64,000 bases of DNA. It comes from Phaeobacter piscinae (GTDB taxonomy: Bacteria; Pseudomonadota; Alphaproteobacteria; Rhodobacterales; Rhodobacteraceae). Each line of letters opens with the position of its first letter. The first letter of the stretch is position 1. The notes under the pieces were generated by a model. It ran no database searches, had not been told where the DNA came from, and was given only the letters and a program-made list of their open reading frames with translations. Below are positions 55,259-64,000 of the stretch, piece after piece. Position numbers and translations under genes: made by a program. The stretch covers positions 2,604,001 through 2,668,000 of the forward strand of contig NZ_CP010681.1 of assembly GCF_002407245.1 (NCBI RefSeq), read 5' to 3'.

Positions 55259-56719
55259 TCACCCGCCATCGGGGATGTTGTGTGCCGCCTTGCGGATTGG
55301 GGTAGATGACAGCATGATCACGCTGCCCGCGTCCAGATTGCGCACCTCATATTGCGCACCGCTAGCCCCCGCCTGCACATCTTCTGGCAGATGGGCACAG
55401 ACATCTGGCGTCATCTCACAGATCACCACATCCCGCCCGGTCAACTGCGTCAGGCGGAACGCCACCGACAGGTCATGCTGCAGGCCGGACTTCTCCCCCG
55501 ACGGCAGCGACAGATATGTCCCGCTGACATAGATCGGGCCATCCACCTGTTGGATCTGCCCCACCATCCTGCGGCTGTCTGCCTGCCAAGCAGTAATATC
55601 GCGATGCTGCAACATGTTGAACGCCAGATAGATCAGCGCAACAAAGGCCAGAAGGTTGCGCCCGATGCGATCCCAGCCCGCGCCCCACGCCGCCAGTTCC
55701 TGCGACAGCAGACCCAATAGCACCGCATAATAAAGCCAGACAAACCCAGAAACACGCGGCGGCAGGGTGATGCCGGTCTTGACCGTCTGTACAAAGATCA
55801 GCCCCATCCCAAGGCAGATGCCCGCAAGCGGATAGATCACGCGCCAAGGATCGGAGTGTCCGACGGCCCATATAGCCCAGCCAAACAGCGCCAGCTGAAA
55901 CACGGTCAAAGGCAGGAAGTGAAACGACATCAAAGACGCAGAACTGCTGAGGAAAGCACCAATCAACCCGATATTTTCGAGCAGGGAAGGCAAATCATGC
56001 GCCGGGCTTGGCATCCGCCATTCAGCCATCGGAATGCCAAAAATACCGTGAAACAGATAGTTCAACGTATAGATTGACGCCATCCCCAGTGCAAAACACA
56101 GGATGAACAGGCCCAGCAACGCCGCCAGATCCTTGGCTGAGCGCTGCGTATCCGCGCGAGTCAGACAGAGGGCCAGCAGGAAAAACGGGTAGGTAGTATA
56201 AGCCGTCAGCGCCAGCGGTACAAATGGCACCAGCAGCCAGCGACAGGTCCGGTCCGACAGCTGCGTGGTTGCCAGGGCATAGATGGCAAGGATCGCCATG
56301 CCGGGGATCAGGGTATTGAACCACAGTGAAATCAGCAGCGCCGGCGCAGACAGGCCTGCAATCAGTGCCACCGCCCCCTTGCGCCACAGCGGCGCCCCGG
56401 CGCCCAGCGCATTATGCGCAAGGCACCCCAACACCACAGCCCAAAGCGCATTGTAAATCAGGTAGTTGACCCAGCTTGGCAGCAGAGTTTCGCGCAGGTG
56501 CCACAGGTAGTTGACCCAGCGCCCTTCCATCAGGGTTTTGACGTAGTAGGTCTCCGCATCGCCAAACAAGGCCGGGTAGTCGTCGTGACGGATCAGCGGG
56601 TCCGGCAGTTGAAACACCGCCGCAATCAGCAACCCGACAAAGGCCACCGCGATCGTCGCCGCCAAGGGCCAGACGCCCTGCCGTGGCGCCACCACGGGGC
56701 CGTCCATCACCAGTGTCAT
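55259..56719 (-). CDS. GtrII-like membrane glucosyltransferase
   Basis: A 486-residue membrane protein with about ten hydrophobic helices and a soluble C-terminal tail. An early RHDDYPALFGDAETYY loop supplies acidic residues typical of lipid-linked sugar transferases. It belongs with the glucosyltransferase (Gtr) family that moves a sugar from a polyprenyl carrier onto a surface polymer. With gtrB and gtrA upstream this completes a classic three-part Gtr system. Confidence 0.8.
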   Translation of the reverse strand: MTLVMDGPVVAPRQGVWPLAATIAVAFVGLLIAAVFQLPDPLIRHDDYPALFGDAETYYVKTLMEGRWVNYLWHLRETLLPSWVNYLIYNALWAVVLGCLAHNALGAGAPLWRKGAVALIAGLSAPALLISLWFNTLIPGMAILAIYALATTQLSDRTCRWLLVPFVPLALTAYTTYPFFLLALCLTRADTQRSAKDLAALLGLFILCFALGMASIYTLNYLFHGIFGIPMAEWRMPSPAHDLPSLLENIGLIGAFLSSSASLMSFHFLPLTVFQLALFGWAIWAVGHSDPWRVIYPLAGICLGMGLIFVQTVKTGITLPPRVSGFVWLYYAVLLGLLSQELAAWGAGWDRIGRNLLAFVALIYLAFNMLQHRDITAWQADSRRMVGQIQQVDGPIYVSGTYLSLPSGEKSGLQHDLSVAFRLTQLTGRDVVICEMTPDVCAHLPEDVQAGASGAQYEVRNLDAGSVIMLSSTPIRKAAHNIPDGG

Positions 56720-57504
56720 CAGATCGTTCCTTTAGCTGAACCAGCACCCATCAGACCCGCAGCCCGCGCCTGACGCGCAATGATCGCAGCGCGCATCTGG
56801 GCGATCTTGGTCACCATCGCCTCGGGCATCACCGAGACCACACCCCGGCGCATCCGCCAGCCGATACTGCCTGCAGGCTGCACTTTCTGGCCTGCTGGGA
56901 TTTCGGTTGCGAGGACCTCCTCAGGCAGGCCCTCACGCCCCGCCTCATTCACATAAAGAACCGTATTGTAACGATACCAGGGCTCTACCCCCTCCGCCTC
57001 TTTCAGGGCCGGGCGCACGCAGTCAAAGGCGCGGTACCCCTGTGCGGCAAAGAGGTCCTGCCAGAACGACAACGGCTGTTCATTGATATGAAACTCCCCG
57101 CCCTGCCCCGGTACAGCGGCTGAAAACAACACCCGATCCGCATGGCGGGTCAGTCCGTTGACCAATGTCGCGGACGCAGCCTTTGGCAGATGCTCCCCCA
57201 CTTCCAGGCTTTGCGCCAGATCGAAGCGGCGGCCGAGGTCAATCTCCTGCGTCAGATCCGCCGCATGGTAGCACGCTGTCGGGATCGCCAACCGGTCACG
57301 ATCCACATAATCGCCGTCCACACCGGCGACCTCCTCCGCGCCCGCCTTGGCCCACTCGCTGAGCCAGACGCCACGACCGCTGCCCAGATCCAGCACACTG
57401 TCGGCGCCCAACCAAGGCTGTACAGCAGCGATCAACGCCTGCGCCGAGCTGCGTGCGCCAAGGTCGATATAGTCATAGAATTCATTGGAATAGACATGCG
57501 ACAT
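56719..57504 (-). CDS. SAM-dependent methyltransferase
   Basis: A 261-residue class I methyltransferase with motif I VLDLGSGRGVWLSEWAKAG and a post-motif acid in AGVDGDYVD. The start at MSHVYSNEF has GAGGAG nine bases upstream; the longer frame overlaps gtrA. Its insertion between gtrA and gtr suggests methylation of the transferred sugar or the glycan. Confidence 0.87.
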   Translation of the reverse strand: MSHVYSNEFYDYIDLGARSSAQALIAAVQPWLGADSVLDLGSGRGVWLSEWAKAGAEEVAGVDGDYVDRDRLAIPTACYHAADLTQEIDLGRRFDLAQSLEVGEHLPKAASATLVNGLTRHADRVLFSAAVPGQGGEFHINEQPLSFWQDLFAAQGYRAFDCVRPALKEAEGVEPWYRYNTVLYVNEAGREGLPEEVLATEIPAGQKVQPAGSIGWRMRRGVVSVMPEAMVTKIAQMRAAIIARQARAAGLMGAGSAKGTI

Positions 57505-57520
57505 CGCGGGTGTCTCCTCT

Positions 57521-57922
57521 TTACGCGCCGTTCCCGGCATAGACCCAGATTTTGAAAAACAGATAGTTTTGTACCGGTAGCCAAACCGCGGCGATACTGG
57601 CGGCCAGCCAGTCGGGCCAGCCAAGCATCGGACCGATACCGCTTGTCAGCAGGCCCGAAGTCACAAACCCCAACCCGATGGTACATCCAAACCGCAGCGC
57701 CTGATCCGGTTGTCCAAGCCTCTGACGGAAGGTCCAGACGGTCTGACCGACATATTGCACCAATACCGCCAGGGCAAAGGCCAGCGCATTGGCAACCCCC
57801 GCCACAAACCCAAGCTGCAGGAACCCCAGGAACAGCAAGACATAAATCGCCGCAACCGAGACGCCCACAATGGCAAAGCGGATCAACTGGCCGAGGTCCT
57901 TCTGAACGACAGCGCGGATCAT
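57521..57922 (-). CDS. gtrA: GtrA-family membrane protein
   Basis: A 133-residue four-helix GtrA protein (LIRFAIVGVSVAAIYVLLFL at the N terminus). GtrA is thought to flip polyprenyl-linked sugar across the membrane. It overlaps gtrB by four bases. Confidence 0.9.
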   Translation of the reverse strand: MIRAVVQKDLGQLIRFAIVGVSVAAIYVLLFLGFLQLGFVAGVANALAFALAVLVQYVGQTVWTFRQRLGQPDQALRFGCTIGLGFVTSGLLTSGIGPMLGWPDWLAASIAAVWLPVQNYLFFKIWVYAGNGA

Positions 57923-58923
57923 GACGCTTCTTTTTGGGCGGGAGCCTTGGGCGATGCTGTGATCGAACGGCTGTCACCGGTGAAGTCAACGGCATGGGCC
58001 GAAGGATGCCCGGTCTCCTGCGACAGGAAGTAGAGCGGCCGCTGCTTGCTCTCCATATAAAGCCGCCCGACATATTCACCGAGGATCCCCAGCGTCAACA
58101 GCTGGATGGCGGAGAAGAAGGAAATCGCCAAAAGGACCGATGCCCAACCGGCAACCGTGTTGAACAGGATCAGCGAACCAAAGACATAGACCGCCATCAA
58201 GACCGTCACCAAGAGGCTCACAAAAGCCAGCCGTGTGGCAATTTTCAGCGGTTTGGTGGAAAACCCGGTCAGCGCATCGGTGGCAAAGCGCAGCATCGCC
58301 TTAAAGGGATATTTTGTCTCGCCCGCCACCCGTGCCTCGCGGACATATTCCAACCCGATCTGGTGGAATCCGGCCCAGGCGAACATGCCACGGATGAAAC
58401 GCGCCCGCTCCGGCATTTTCAGCACCGCATCCAGCGAGCGACGGCTCACCAGACGGAAATCACCGGTATCCTTGGGGATATCCACATCAGACAGCGTATT
58501 GAGGAAGCGGTAAAACAGATAGGCCGTCGCCTTCTTGAACAGGGTTTCGCCCTGACGTTCGGCCCGGCGGCCATAGACCACGTCATAGCCGCGATCCATC
58601 ATCATCATCATGTCAGGCAGAATTTCCGGCGGATCCTGAAGGTCAGCATCCAGCATGAAGATGCGCGCGCCTGTCGCGGCTTCCAAACCGGCGGTCAACG
58701 CAACCTGATGGCCGCGATTGGCCGACAGACGAATGCCCCGCACCACCGGATGCTGCTTATGCGCGGCCTCCATCGCGGCCCAAGTTTCATCGCTGGATCC
58801 ATCATCCACGAGAATGATCTCGGCCCGGTCCGCCCAGGGTTCGATTGCCTGCACCAATCGATCCACCAACAGGGGGATGGACTCTTCCTCATTATAGCAG
58901 GGTACAACAACGGATAGATGCAC
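57919..58923 (-). CDS. gtrB: GtrB-type polyprenyl-phosphate glycosyltransferase
   Basis: A 334-residue GT2-family enzyme with VVPCYNEEESIPLLVDRL, the ILVDDGSSDETW motif, a DADLQDPPE metal site and two C-terminal helices. It loads a sugar onto polyprenyl phosphate for GtrA and the membrane glucosyltransferase. First gene of the gtr unit. Confidence 0.92.
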   Translation of the reverse strand: MHLSVVVPCYNEEESIPLLVDRLVQAIEPWADRAEIILVDDGSSDETWAAMEAAHKQHPVVRGIRLSANRGHQVALTAGLEAATGARIFMLDADLQDPPEILPDMMMMMDRGYDVVYGRRAERQGETLFKKATAYLFYRFLNTLSDVDIPKDTGDFRLVSRRSLDAVLKMPERARFIRGMFAWAGFHQIGLEYVREARVAGETKYPFKAMLRFATDALTGFSTKPLKIATRLAFVSLLVTVLMAVYVFGSLILFNTVAGWASVLLAISFFSAIQLLTLGILGEYVGRLYMESKQRPLYFLSQETGHPSAHAVDFTGDSRSITASPKAPAQKEAS

Positions 58924-59133
58924 CTTCTCGCCCCAATTCTGTTTATCGTCTGCTCAAAGCCGGGGGCCATCCGCCCGACAGTCCAGCGCGGTGAAAACAT
59001 CTCAAGGGGGGTATTCTCACCCGAAATGGTTAACGCGCAGTTCTGTTTTTGGTCACAGAACATGGCCAAACCGTGGCGAACTGGGGGTCAATCCGGGGAA
59101 AAACAGCGATTTTTAACAGGATTTGATGCGAAA

Positions 59134-61122
59134 TCACAAACAATCGCGCGGCAAGCTCTTGCTCCATTCCTTAACACAAACCTCTGTCCGGTCGGCACCT
59201 TCGGTAGCCACAACCCTGCGCCAGAGGTGAAAATCTTCGCGGTCCCCGCGCATCAGATTGTCGGTATCGACCTGCACCTGCCAGTCTCCGCGCGCGAATG
59301 TGAACCGCCATTGGCTGGAGAATGTCGCACTTGCCGGATCATCGGGATGGATCGTGTAACGCATGGAGACATGGCTGCCGACCTCCATCCCATGCATCGG
59401 ATCAATCGCCGCGCCATAGTCATCAAATGTTTCCAGCACCAGCGTGCCGTCGGCCTCCTGATAGCTGTTGGAAGTGCCGGATGGCGCGCGGGTCATCTCC
59501 GCCTCATATGTCGGATACTCCCGCGCGGCGCTTGGCGCCTGCGCCGCGACCTCCTCCACGAGTGAACGTTCCGGCAGGATTAGCGCACAGCCATCCAGAT
59601 GCAGCGTCAGTGCCACAGGCTCTGGCGAGGGCCAGACAATCGGCCAGTAAGACGTCGACAGCGCCAACCGCAGCTTATGGCCCGCCCGCAGGTGATGGGC
59701 ACATTCATTGAGCGCAAACTCCACCTCATAGCGTTTACCGGGCACCAGCGGCGTGGTGATCTCATGTGTGTCATCATGGCAGAGGTTACGCCCGCGATAG
59801 GTGATGCGCTGCGACACGCCATCCGGCGCCACATCACACAGCCGCGCCATCACCTGCGCCACAGGTTTGTCGACGGCAAACGCCAGCCGCACCCGCGCCC
59901 GCCCCAGCAGCTCCAGCGGGACATCCAGTGGTTGCGTCTCAAAACAGGTGGACCGCGCATCATCCCCCGCCTGATCGCCCGGCAGTTCGTTGTCGATCCG
60001 CATGCCAGCGCAGAAATAGCCACCAGCAGCACCAAGGGTTGCCGGATTGGACACAACAGCCTCCCCCTCCTCCGGGGTGGCCTGCAACGTGCCTTGTCGC
60101 CCAAGATGATGCGTCACCTCCTGCACATTTGGGGACGGCCAGGCGGCCTCAGCAACCCAGCGGCCCTGCCGGGGTTTGTTCTCCTTGGTCGGGTTGAAAT
60201 GCTCCTGCATATAAGTGCGATAATCCGGCAGAGCCTCTGCCCCGCTGTCCTCGCCCTTCAGCCAGCGATCAAACCAGCGCAGCACCTCTCCGTGAAAATC
60301 ATGCGCCTCCAGCTTGGAAATATGCGCATAACGGTGTTCCCAGGGACCGATCAGCGCCTTCGCCGGGGCCTGCATATTGGCCGCCAATGCAGGCGGTGCA
60401 TTCACATAGGCATCCGCCCAGCCGGTGATCGCCAGCACCGGTGCCTGGATTGCAGACCAATCCTCGCAGACCGACCCGTGTTTCCAGAAATCATCTCGCT
60501 GCGCGTGGGACAGCCAATCCGCGGCCATAAACGGCAACGTCTCGATCCGCTCCACCCAGGCCTCGCGCCAATCCGGGCGCAGCTCGGGATCCAGCGGGCG
60601 GGTCTGATAGGCAAACATCTGCGACGCCCAATTGGCATTATCGCTGAGCAGGCAGCCCCCCATGAAATGGATGTCATCGGCATAGCGATCCACGGTTGAG
60701 GCCACGCTGACCACCGCCTTCAGCGCTTCCGGCTGACGTGCGGCCAACTGCAAGCCGTTGAAACCGCCCCAAGAAATCCCGATCATGCCGATATTTCCGT
60801 CGCAATAGGCCTGCGCTGCAAGCCAGGCCAGCACCGCCTCGCCGTCGCTCAGCTCCTGTTCGGAATACTCATCATCAAACAGCCCCTCGCTGTCGCCGGT
60901 ACCTGCAATATCGACGCGCAGACAGACATAGCCCTCTGCCGCAAAAAGCGGATGTGTGGTGGCATCGCGCGGCGCGGTGCCGTCGCGTTTGCGATAGGGC
61001 AGATATTCCAGGATCGCGGGGTAACGCCCCTCTGCCGCAGGCCGCCACATCCGCGCCGCTAGACGACGCCCATCCGGCAACGGAATCCACAGATGCTCAA
61101 CTCCGGTGATCTCCATCGCCAT
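59134..61122 (-). CDS. CocE/NonD family alpha/beta hydrolase
   Basis: A 662-residue hydrolase of the X-Pro dipeptidyl-peptidase/CocE family. Seen: an alpha/beta domain with nucleophile GISWGGFNG near residue 117, an Asp in ITGWADAYVN, a likely catalytic His in GPWEHRYAHI, and a C-terminal jelly-roll domain. Members cleave esters or amides such as cocaine and acyl amides; the substrate is unknown. A CaiB-type CoA transferase gene lies 72 bases upstream and may share its transcript. Confidence 0.88.
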   Translation of the reverse strand: MAMEITGVEHLWIPLPDGRRLAARMWRPAAEGRYPAILEYLPYRKRDGTAPRDATTHPLFAAEGYVCLRVDIAGTGDSEGLFDDEYSEQELSDGEAVLAWLAAQAYCDGNIGMIGISWGGFNGLQLAARQPEALKAVVSVASTVDRYADDIHFMGGCLLSDNANWASQMFAYQTRPLDPELRPDWREAWVERIETLPFMAADWLSHAQRDDFWKHGSVCEDWSAIQAPVLAITGWADAYVNAPPALAANMQAPAKALIGPWEHRYAHISKLEAHDFHGEVLRWFDRWLKGEDSGAEALPDYRTYMQEHFNPTKENKPRQGRWVAEAAWPSPNVQEVTHHLGRQGTLQATPEEGEAVVSNPATLGAAGGYFCAGMRIDNELPGDQAGDDARSTCFETQPLDVPLELLGRARVRLAFAVDKPVAQVMARLCDVAPDGVSQRITYRGRNLCHDDTHEITTPLVPGKRYEVEFALNECAHHLRAGHKLRLALSTSYWPIVWPSPEPVALTLHLDGCALILPERSLVEEVAAQAPSAAREYPTYEAEMTRAPSGTSNSYQEADGTLVLETFDDYGAAIDPMHGMEVGSHVSMRYTIHPDDPASATFSSQWRFTFARGDWQVQVDTDNLMRGDREDFHLWRRVVATEGADRTEVCVKEWSKSLPRDCL

Positions 61123-61194
61123 GGCGCGCCCTCTTCCTGTTTGGTTTTATATCAAGCTGTTGCCGCCCACCAAATCGGCAGGCGATCCGACATT

Positions 61195-62322
61195 CTAGTC
61201 TCCCTGCGACATACCCTGCGCCACCGGCAAGATCGGTGCCGATTTCTCCAAGGCCAGCTCCGCATCGGAAAACACCCAAGGGCCCCGCACACCGGGCACA
61301 TCTTCCGGCGCGATCTGCATCTGGCGGTGCCTGATCTGCGGGTCGTCAAAGGCCTGCCCGATGGTATTGATTGGTCCCGCAGGGACAGTTGCAGCCTCCA
61401 GCGCCGCCAAAAGATCCGCCTGCCCCCACTGCGCCAGCGCCGCCGCCAGCATCGGCGTCAGATCGCTCCGGTTGGCCACCCGCAGCTGATTGGAGGCAAA
61501 TCGCGGATCATCCGCCAGCCCCGCCATATTCAGCACCGCGCAGAGCCGCGCAAACTGACCATCATTGCCCACCGCAAGGATCACATGCCCATCGCGCACT
61601 GCCATCACCTGATAAGGCGCGATATTGGGATGCTCATTGCCCATCCGCGTCGGACTGGTGCCGGTGGCCAGATAGTTCATGTTCTGATTGGCCAGCACAG
61701 CCGTTGCACAGTCCAAGAGCGACATATCGATATGCTGCCCGCGCCCGGTGGTATGACGCTGCTCCACCGCCGCCAGAATGCCGATGGTGCCGTAAAGACC
61801 GGTGACAATATCGGTGATCGCCACGCCCACCTTCTGCGGCTCCTCCTCCGGCGCGCCGGTGATCGACATCAGCCCGGACATGCCCTGCAACAGGAAATCA
61901 TAGCCCGCCCGCGCCGCATAGGGGCCATCCTGACCAAAGCCCGTGACCGAGCAATAGATCAGGCGCGGATTGACCGCTTTCAAACTGTCATAGTCCAGCC
62001 CATATTTCGCCAGCCCACCGACTTTGAAATTCTCGATCAGAATGTCGGCATCGCGGATCAGCTCCAGCACCGTCTGTTTGCCTTTTTCGGTGCGAAAATC
62101 TGCGGTGACGCAGGACTTACCCCGGTTCGCCGCATAGTAATAAGCCGCCGTTTTATCACCCTCCCGCTCAATGAAGGGCGGACCCCAGCGACGGGTATCA
62201 TCTCCCTCAGGGCTCTCGACCTTGATGACCTCCGCCCCCAAATCGGCAAGCGACTGGCCAATCCATGGCCCTGCGAGAATACGGGCCAGTTCGACCACCT
62301 TCAAACCTGCAAGCGGTGTCAT
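61195..62322 (-). CDS. CaiB/BaiF family CoA transferase
   Basis: A 375-residue family III CoA transferase. Seen: N-terminal LAGLKVVELARILAGP, GAEVIKVE, and the catalytic Asp region AGYDFLLQGMSGLMS. It swaps CoA between carboxylic acids. The partner acids are unknown; a hydrolase gene follows. Confidence 0.92.
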   Translation of the reverse strand: MTPLAGLKVVELARILAGPWIGQSLADLGAEVIKVESPEGDDTRRWGPPFIEREGDKTAAYYYAANRGKSCVTADFRTEKGKQTVLELIRDADILIENFKVGGLAKYGLDYDSLKAVNPRLIYCSVTGFGQDGPYAARAGYDFLLQGMSGLMSITGAPEEEPQKVGVAITDIVTGLYGTIGILAAVEQRHTTGRGQHIDMSLLDCATAVLANQNMNYLATGTSPTRMGNEHPNIAPYQVMAVRDGHVILAVGNDGQFARLCAVLNMAGLADDPRFASNQLRVANRSDLTPMLAAALAQWGQADLLAALEAATVPAGPINTIGQAFDDPQIRHRQMQIAPEDVPGVRGPWVFSDAELALEKSAPILPVAQGMSQGD

Positions 62323-62781
62323 GGGCTCTCCTGTCAGTGCGCCCGCGATCTACGGGACATCCCCCCACCAAGGCGCGGCAGAGTGTTCTGCCAGAGACTT
62401 AACCTATCCCTTCCCTTGCGGGCAAATAATTTGATCAAAATACCTGAGGGCGCCGTCAGAGGGAGCGGTTAAGCGGGATGAACCCTCAGTTCGCTGCGCC
62501 TGCACCAATGTCGGAGCCTGGCGGCGACATGTGAGGGAAGAAGTGTCGTGCATCACTATAATCCGGTGAATTAATCCGAGCCAATTTTGCACACGACGAC
62601 ACAGTCAAAGCAGGATTACATGCTGCGCATACCTCGTAAGATGGTTGCAAAAGACAGTTTTATTGCCTTTTACCTGGCGGCAACTTGCTCCGTGCGAACC
62701 ATACGGAGACCGTTGTTTGATGGGTTACGTATTGCAGAGACAGACAAACGCGTTGCTCTGAAACCAACCAGCTGTTTCCAT
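62323..62781. other. Gene-poor stretch upstream of the CoA transferase gene
   Basis: About 460 bases in which I see no convincing gene. It must hold the promoter of the CoA transferase gene. An open frame on the plus strand (62587-62880) has no ribosome site or recognisable motif and is antisense to a better-supported small frame. Confidence 0.4.
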
Positions 62782-62949
62782 CTACCGTGTCCAGCGCGTC
62801 ACACGTTTTGCGGTCCCGCGCATCGGCAGAAGGTCGCCTGCCACGATGCCGTACCGGCTCGTCTCACCCAGCACAAATAGGTACACGTCAAATTCTACCG
62901 TACCTTCAGGGTCATGAAACTTGCCAGAGATGTTAATTTGCGGCTGCAT
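62782..62949 (-). CDS. Possible 55-residue protein
   Basis: A short frame with AGGGG four bases before the ATG. Its product has a protein-like beta-rich composition (FDVYLFVLGETSRYGIVAGD). No family recognised. It could also be a remnant of a longer gene. Confidence 0.4.
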   Translation of the reverse strand: MQPQINISGKFHDPEGTVEFDVYLFVLGETSRYGIVAGDLLPMRGTAKRVTRWTR

Positions 62950-63115
62950 TTGCCCCTAAGCGCATTCATGAAGCAGCGTAAGCTCGCGATCGGTGAGGAT
63001 TTCAGGCATGTCGCCGATCCCAGCACCGTGCGGCATTGATCAAGCGGCGGACGGAGCTGTCGCTCGCAGCCGTGCGGTCTAGGTGACTCCCGAGTTAAAT
63101 CATTGGCGTGCCACT

Positions 63116-63526
63116 TCAGCTGGGAAGCTCGTCGATCTTTTCGATGGAGGTCAGGTCATGGTCCCAGTTCGCGCGACTGGAATAACAGATGTGCGCGTTG
63201 GGTTGTATGTCTATCCGGCTGTCGAGCGAGCCTGCCGGCACCACAAGCAAACCGAGCTCAGGCAGAGCAATTGGCAGCGCGGACCCACATTCAGAGCAGA
63301 AACTCTTTGTGTGGCGCGTACCGGAGAGCCGAAACGTCTTGATACTTTCTTCACCTGATAGCCAAGTGACCGTGGCAGTGGTCGAAAACAAGTTCGCAGA
63401 ATGTGCCGAACCGCTGTCCTTACGGCAGCGGGAACAGTGGCACAGGAAAAAGCTCTCGAAAGCTCCCGATATGTGGAAACGCACAACACCACAAAGGCAT
63501 TCTCCAGCGATCAGATTGTCTGCCAT
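63116..63526 (-). CDS. GFA/CENP-V family zinc protein
   Basis: A 136-residue GFA-type (glutathione-dependent formaldehyde-activating enzyme-like) protein with the zinc cysteines GECLCGVVRF, CHCSRCRK and CSECGS. Most members of this size do not act on formaldehyde; the substrate is unknown. Confidence 0.9.
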   Translation of the reverse strand: MADNLIAGECLCGVVRFHISGAFESFFLCHCSRCRKDSGSAHSANLFSTTATVTWLSGEESIKTFRLSGTRHTKSFCSECGSALPIALPELGLLVVPAGSLDSRIDIQPNAHICYSSRANWDHDLTSIEKIDELPS

Positions 63527-63577
63527 TCATACTCCCCTCAACCGGCAAGCCCCTATCGCCAGCCAATTGCATTTTCA

Positions 63578-63862
63578 TTAATCTGATGTAGCCGTGTGCT
63601 GGAGCGCAGTCAAAGGGGCTAGCTGCTGCCAGGTAGCGGTCCGCACTGAGAAATCAGCACCAACCTGCCACTGGTCAGTGGAGATCGGTGCAAGCCAGCC
63701 AAAACTCGACATTCGTACCCAGCGCGGCGAAAACCAATCTACTGGCGCGAAATAGCTCAGCGGCGAACGGTCGCTTACGAATTCTCGATGAGCCGGTCCG
63801 TCGATGCGGTTAATGTCATTGCTGGTTACCATCACGCTACCACGCGACGTGAACAACGCCAT
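63578..63862 (-). CDS. Hypothetical protein, 94 residues
   Basis: An open frame for a soluble Trp- and Ser-rich protein (for instance YFAPVDWFSPRWVRM) with no recognised motif. Frame length in the gap between the GFA gene and the regulator fragment is the main support. It could be a diverged or partial gene. Confidence 0.4.
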   Translation of the reverse strand: MALFTSRGSVMVTSNDINRIDGPAHREFVSDRSPLSYFAPVDWFSPRWVRMSSFGWLAPISTDQWQVGADFSVRTATWQQLAPLTALQHTATSD

Positions 63863-63929
63863 ACGAAGCCCCTGTTCTGTCGACTCTCTGGGATAACTCA
63901 GAGGACTTCATCATATCTCACGGGTCCAT

Positions 63930-64000
63930 TTACTTGCTCGATACGCTGTCGATCAGACTTCGCTTGCGGAATTCCGTGGGCGACATACCTTGCAAAGACC
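63930..64000 (-). CDS. AraC-family regulator, C-terminal end
   Basis: The last 23 codons of a gene that continues beyond the window. The translated end contains GMSPTEFRKR, the conserved close of the second helix-turn-helix of AraC/XylS regulators, then a short tail and TAA. Only the family can be stated. Confidence 0.72.
   Translation of the reverse strand, partial: SLQGMSPTEFRKRSLIDSVSSK

Noticed and set aside
62587..62880. A 97-codon plus-strand frame
   Set aside because: No ribosome site, no motif, odd composition, and it is antisense to a small frame with a good ribosome site.
62960..63080. Possible remnant of a mobile element or regulator gene
   Set aside because: Short readable stretches occur on the minus strand (such as MPEILTDRELTLLHECA) but stop quickly and match nothing I can name.

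Overview
The window reads as chromosomal DNA of a marine alphaproteobacterium of the Rhodobacterales (Roseobacter group, close to Leisingera, Phaeobacter or Ruegeria). The clues are high GC, dense operons joined by ATGA overlaps, an RpoE/ChrR singlet-oxygen regulon, a periplasmic formate dehydrogenase with DUF3305/DUF3306 partners, and a TmpA/TmpB phosphonate pair like the one characterised in Leisingera. I saw no rRNA, tRNA, CRISPR array or intact insertion sequence.

Layout. (1) 2-4256: the 3' part of an iron-containing alcohol dehydrogenase, then tmpA-tmpB (oxidative breakdown of 2-trimethylaminoethylphosphonate to glycine betaine and phosphate) with a divergent LysR regulator and a small membrane protein. 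(2) 4257-5090: about 0.8 kb without a convincing gene. (3) 5091-21033: a 16 kb catabolic island with a divergent promoter that carries two mirror-image LacI-type operators. It encodes a sugar-type ABC importer, four SnoaL/NTF2-fold proteins (three of them double length), a histidinol-dehydrogenase-like (HpsN-like) oxidoreductase, an SDR, a LacI regulator, a bicupin, a MetE-like zinc protein, an alpha/beta hydrolase, an RraA-like protein and an amidohydrolase. Its substrate is not evident and it is the best candidate here for an undescribed pathway. (4) 21665-22672: glyceraldehyde-3-phosphate dehydrogenase with a possible LacI-type operator upstream. (5) 22784-31188: rpoE-chrR and a divergent operon (FAD amine oxidase, DUF1365, cyclopropane-fatty-acid-synthase-like methyltransferase, chalcone-isomerase-like protein, MFS, DUF3833, two SDRs). 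Both sides have matching RpoE promoters (TGATCC, 16 nt, CGTA). Related Rhodobacter genes belong to the singlet-oxygen and furan-fatty-acid response.

(6) 31322-51249: a formate oxidation module. A Cache-HAMP histidine kinase faces a long minus-strand unit encoding DUF3305, DUF3306, a TorD-type chaperone, a small Tat protein, FdhA (Cys type), FdhB, a cytochrome b subunit, a WD40-cytochrome c fusion, a 41-residue protein and an NtrC-like regulator lacking the GAFTGA loop. Divergent from it is a multi-cluster ferredoxin-like protein. Next come a short protein that looks like a reduced TupA-type binding protein joined to a cytochrome c, an Mrp/ApbC Fe-S carrier, two small conserved proteins and a tupBCA tungstate transporter. 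Together they suggest a tungsten- or molybdenum-dependent periplasmic formate dehydrogenase with its metal supply, maturation and regulation. (7) 51597-55186: nadA-nadB-nadC for de novo NAD synthesis. (8) 55259-58923: a gtrB-gtrA-methyltransferase-gtr cluster for surface glycan modification. (9) 59134-64000: a CocE/NonD hydrolase, a CaiB/BaiF CoA transferase, a GFA-family zinc protein, small hypothetical proteins, and the C-terminal tip of an AraC-family regulator cut by the window end.
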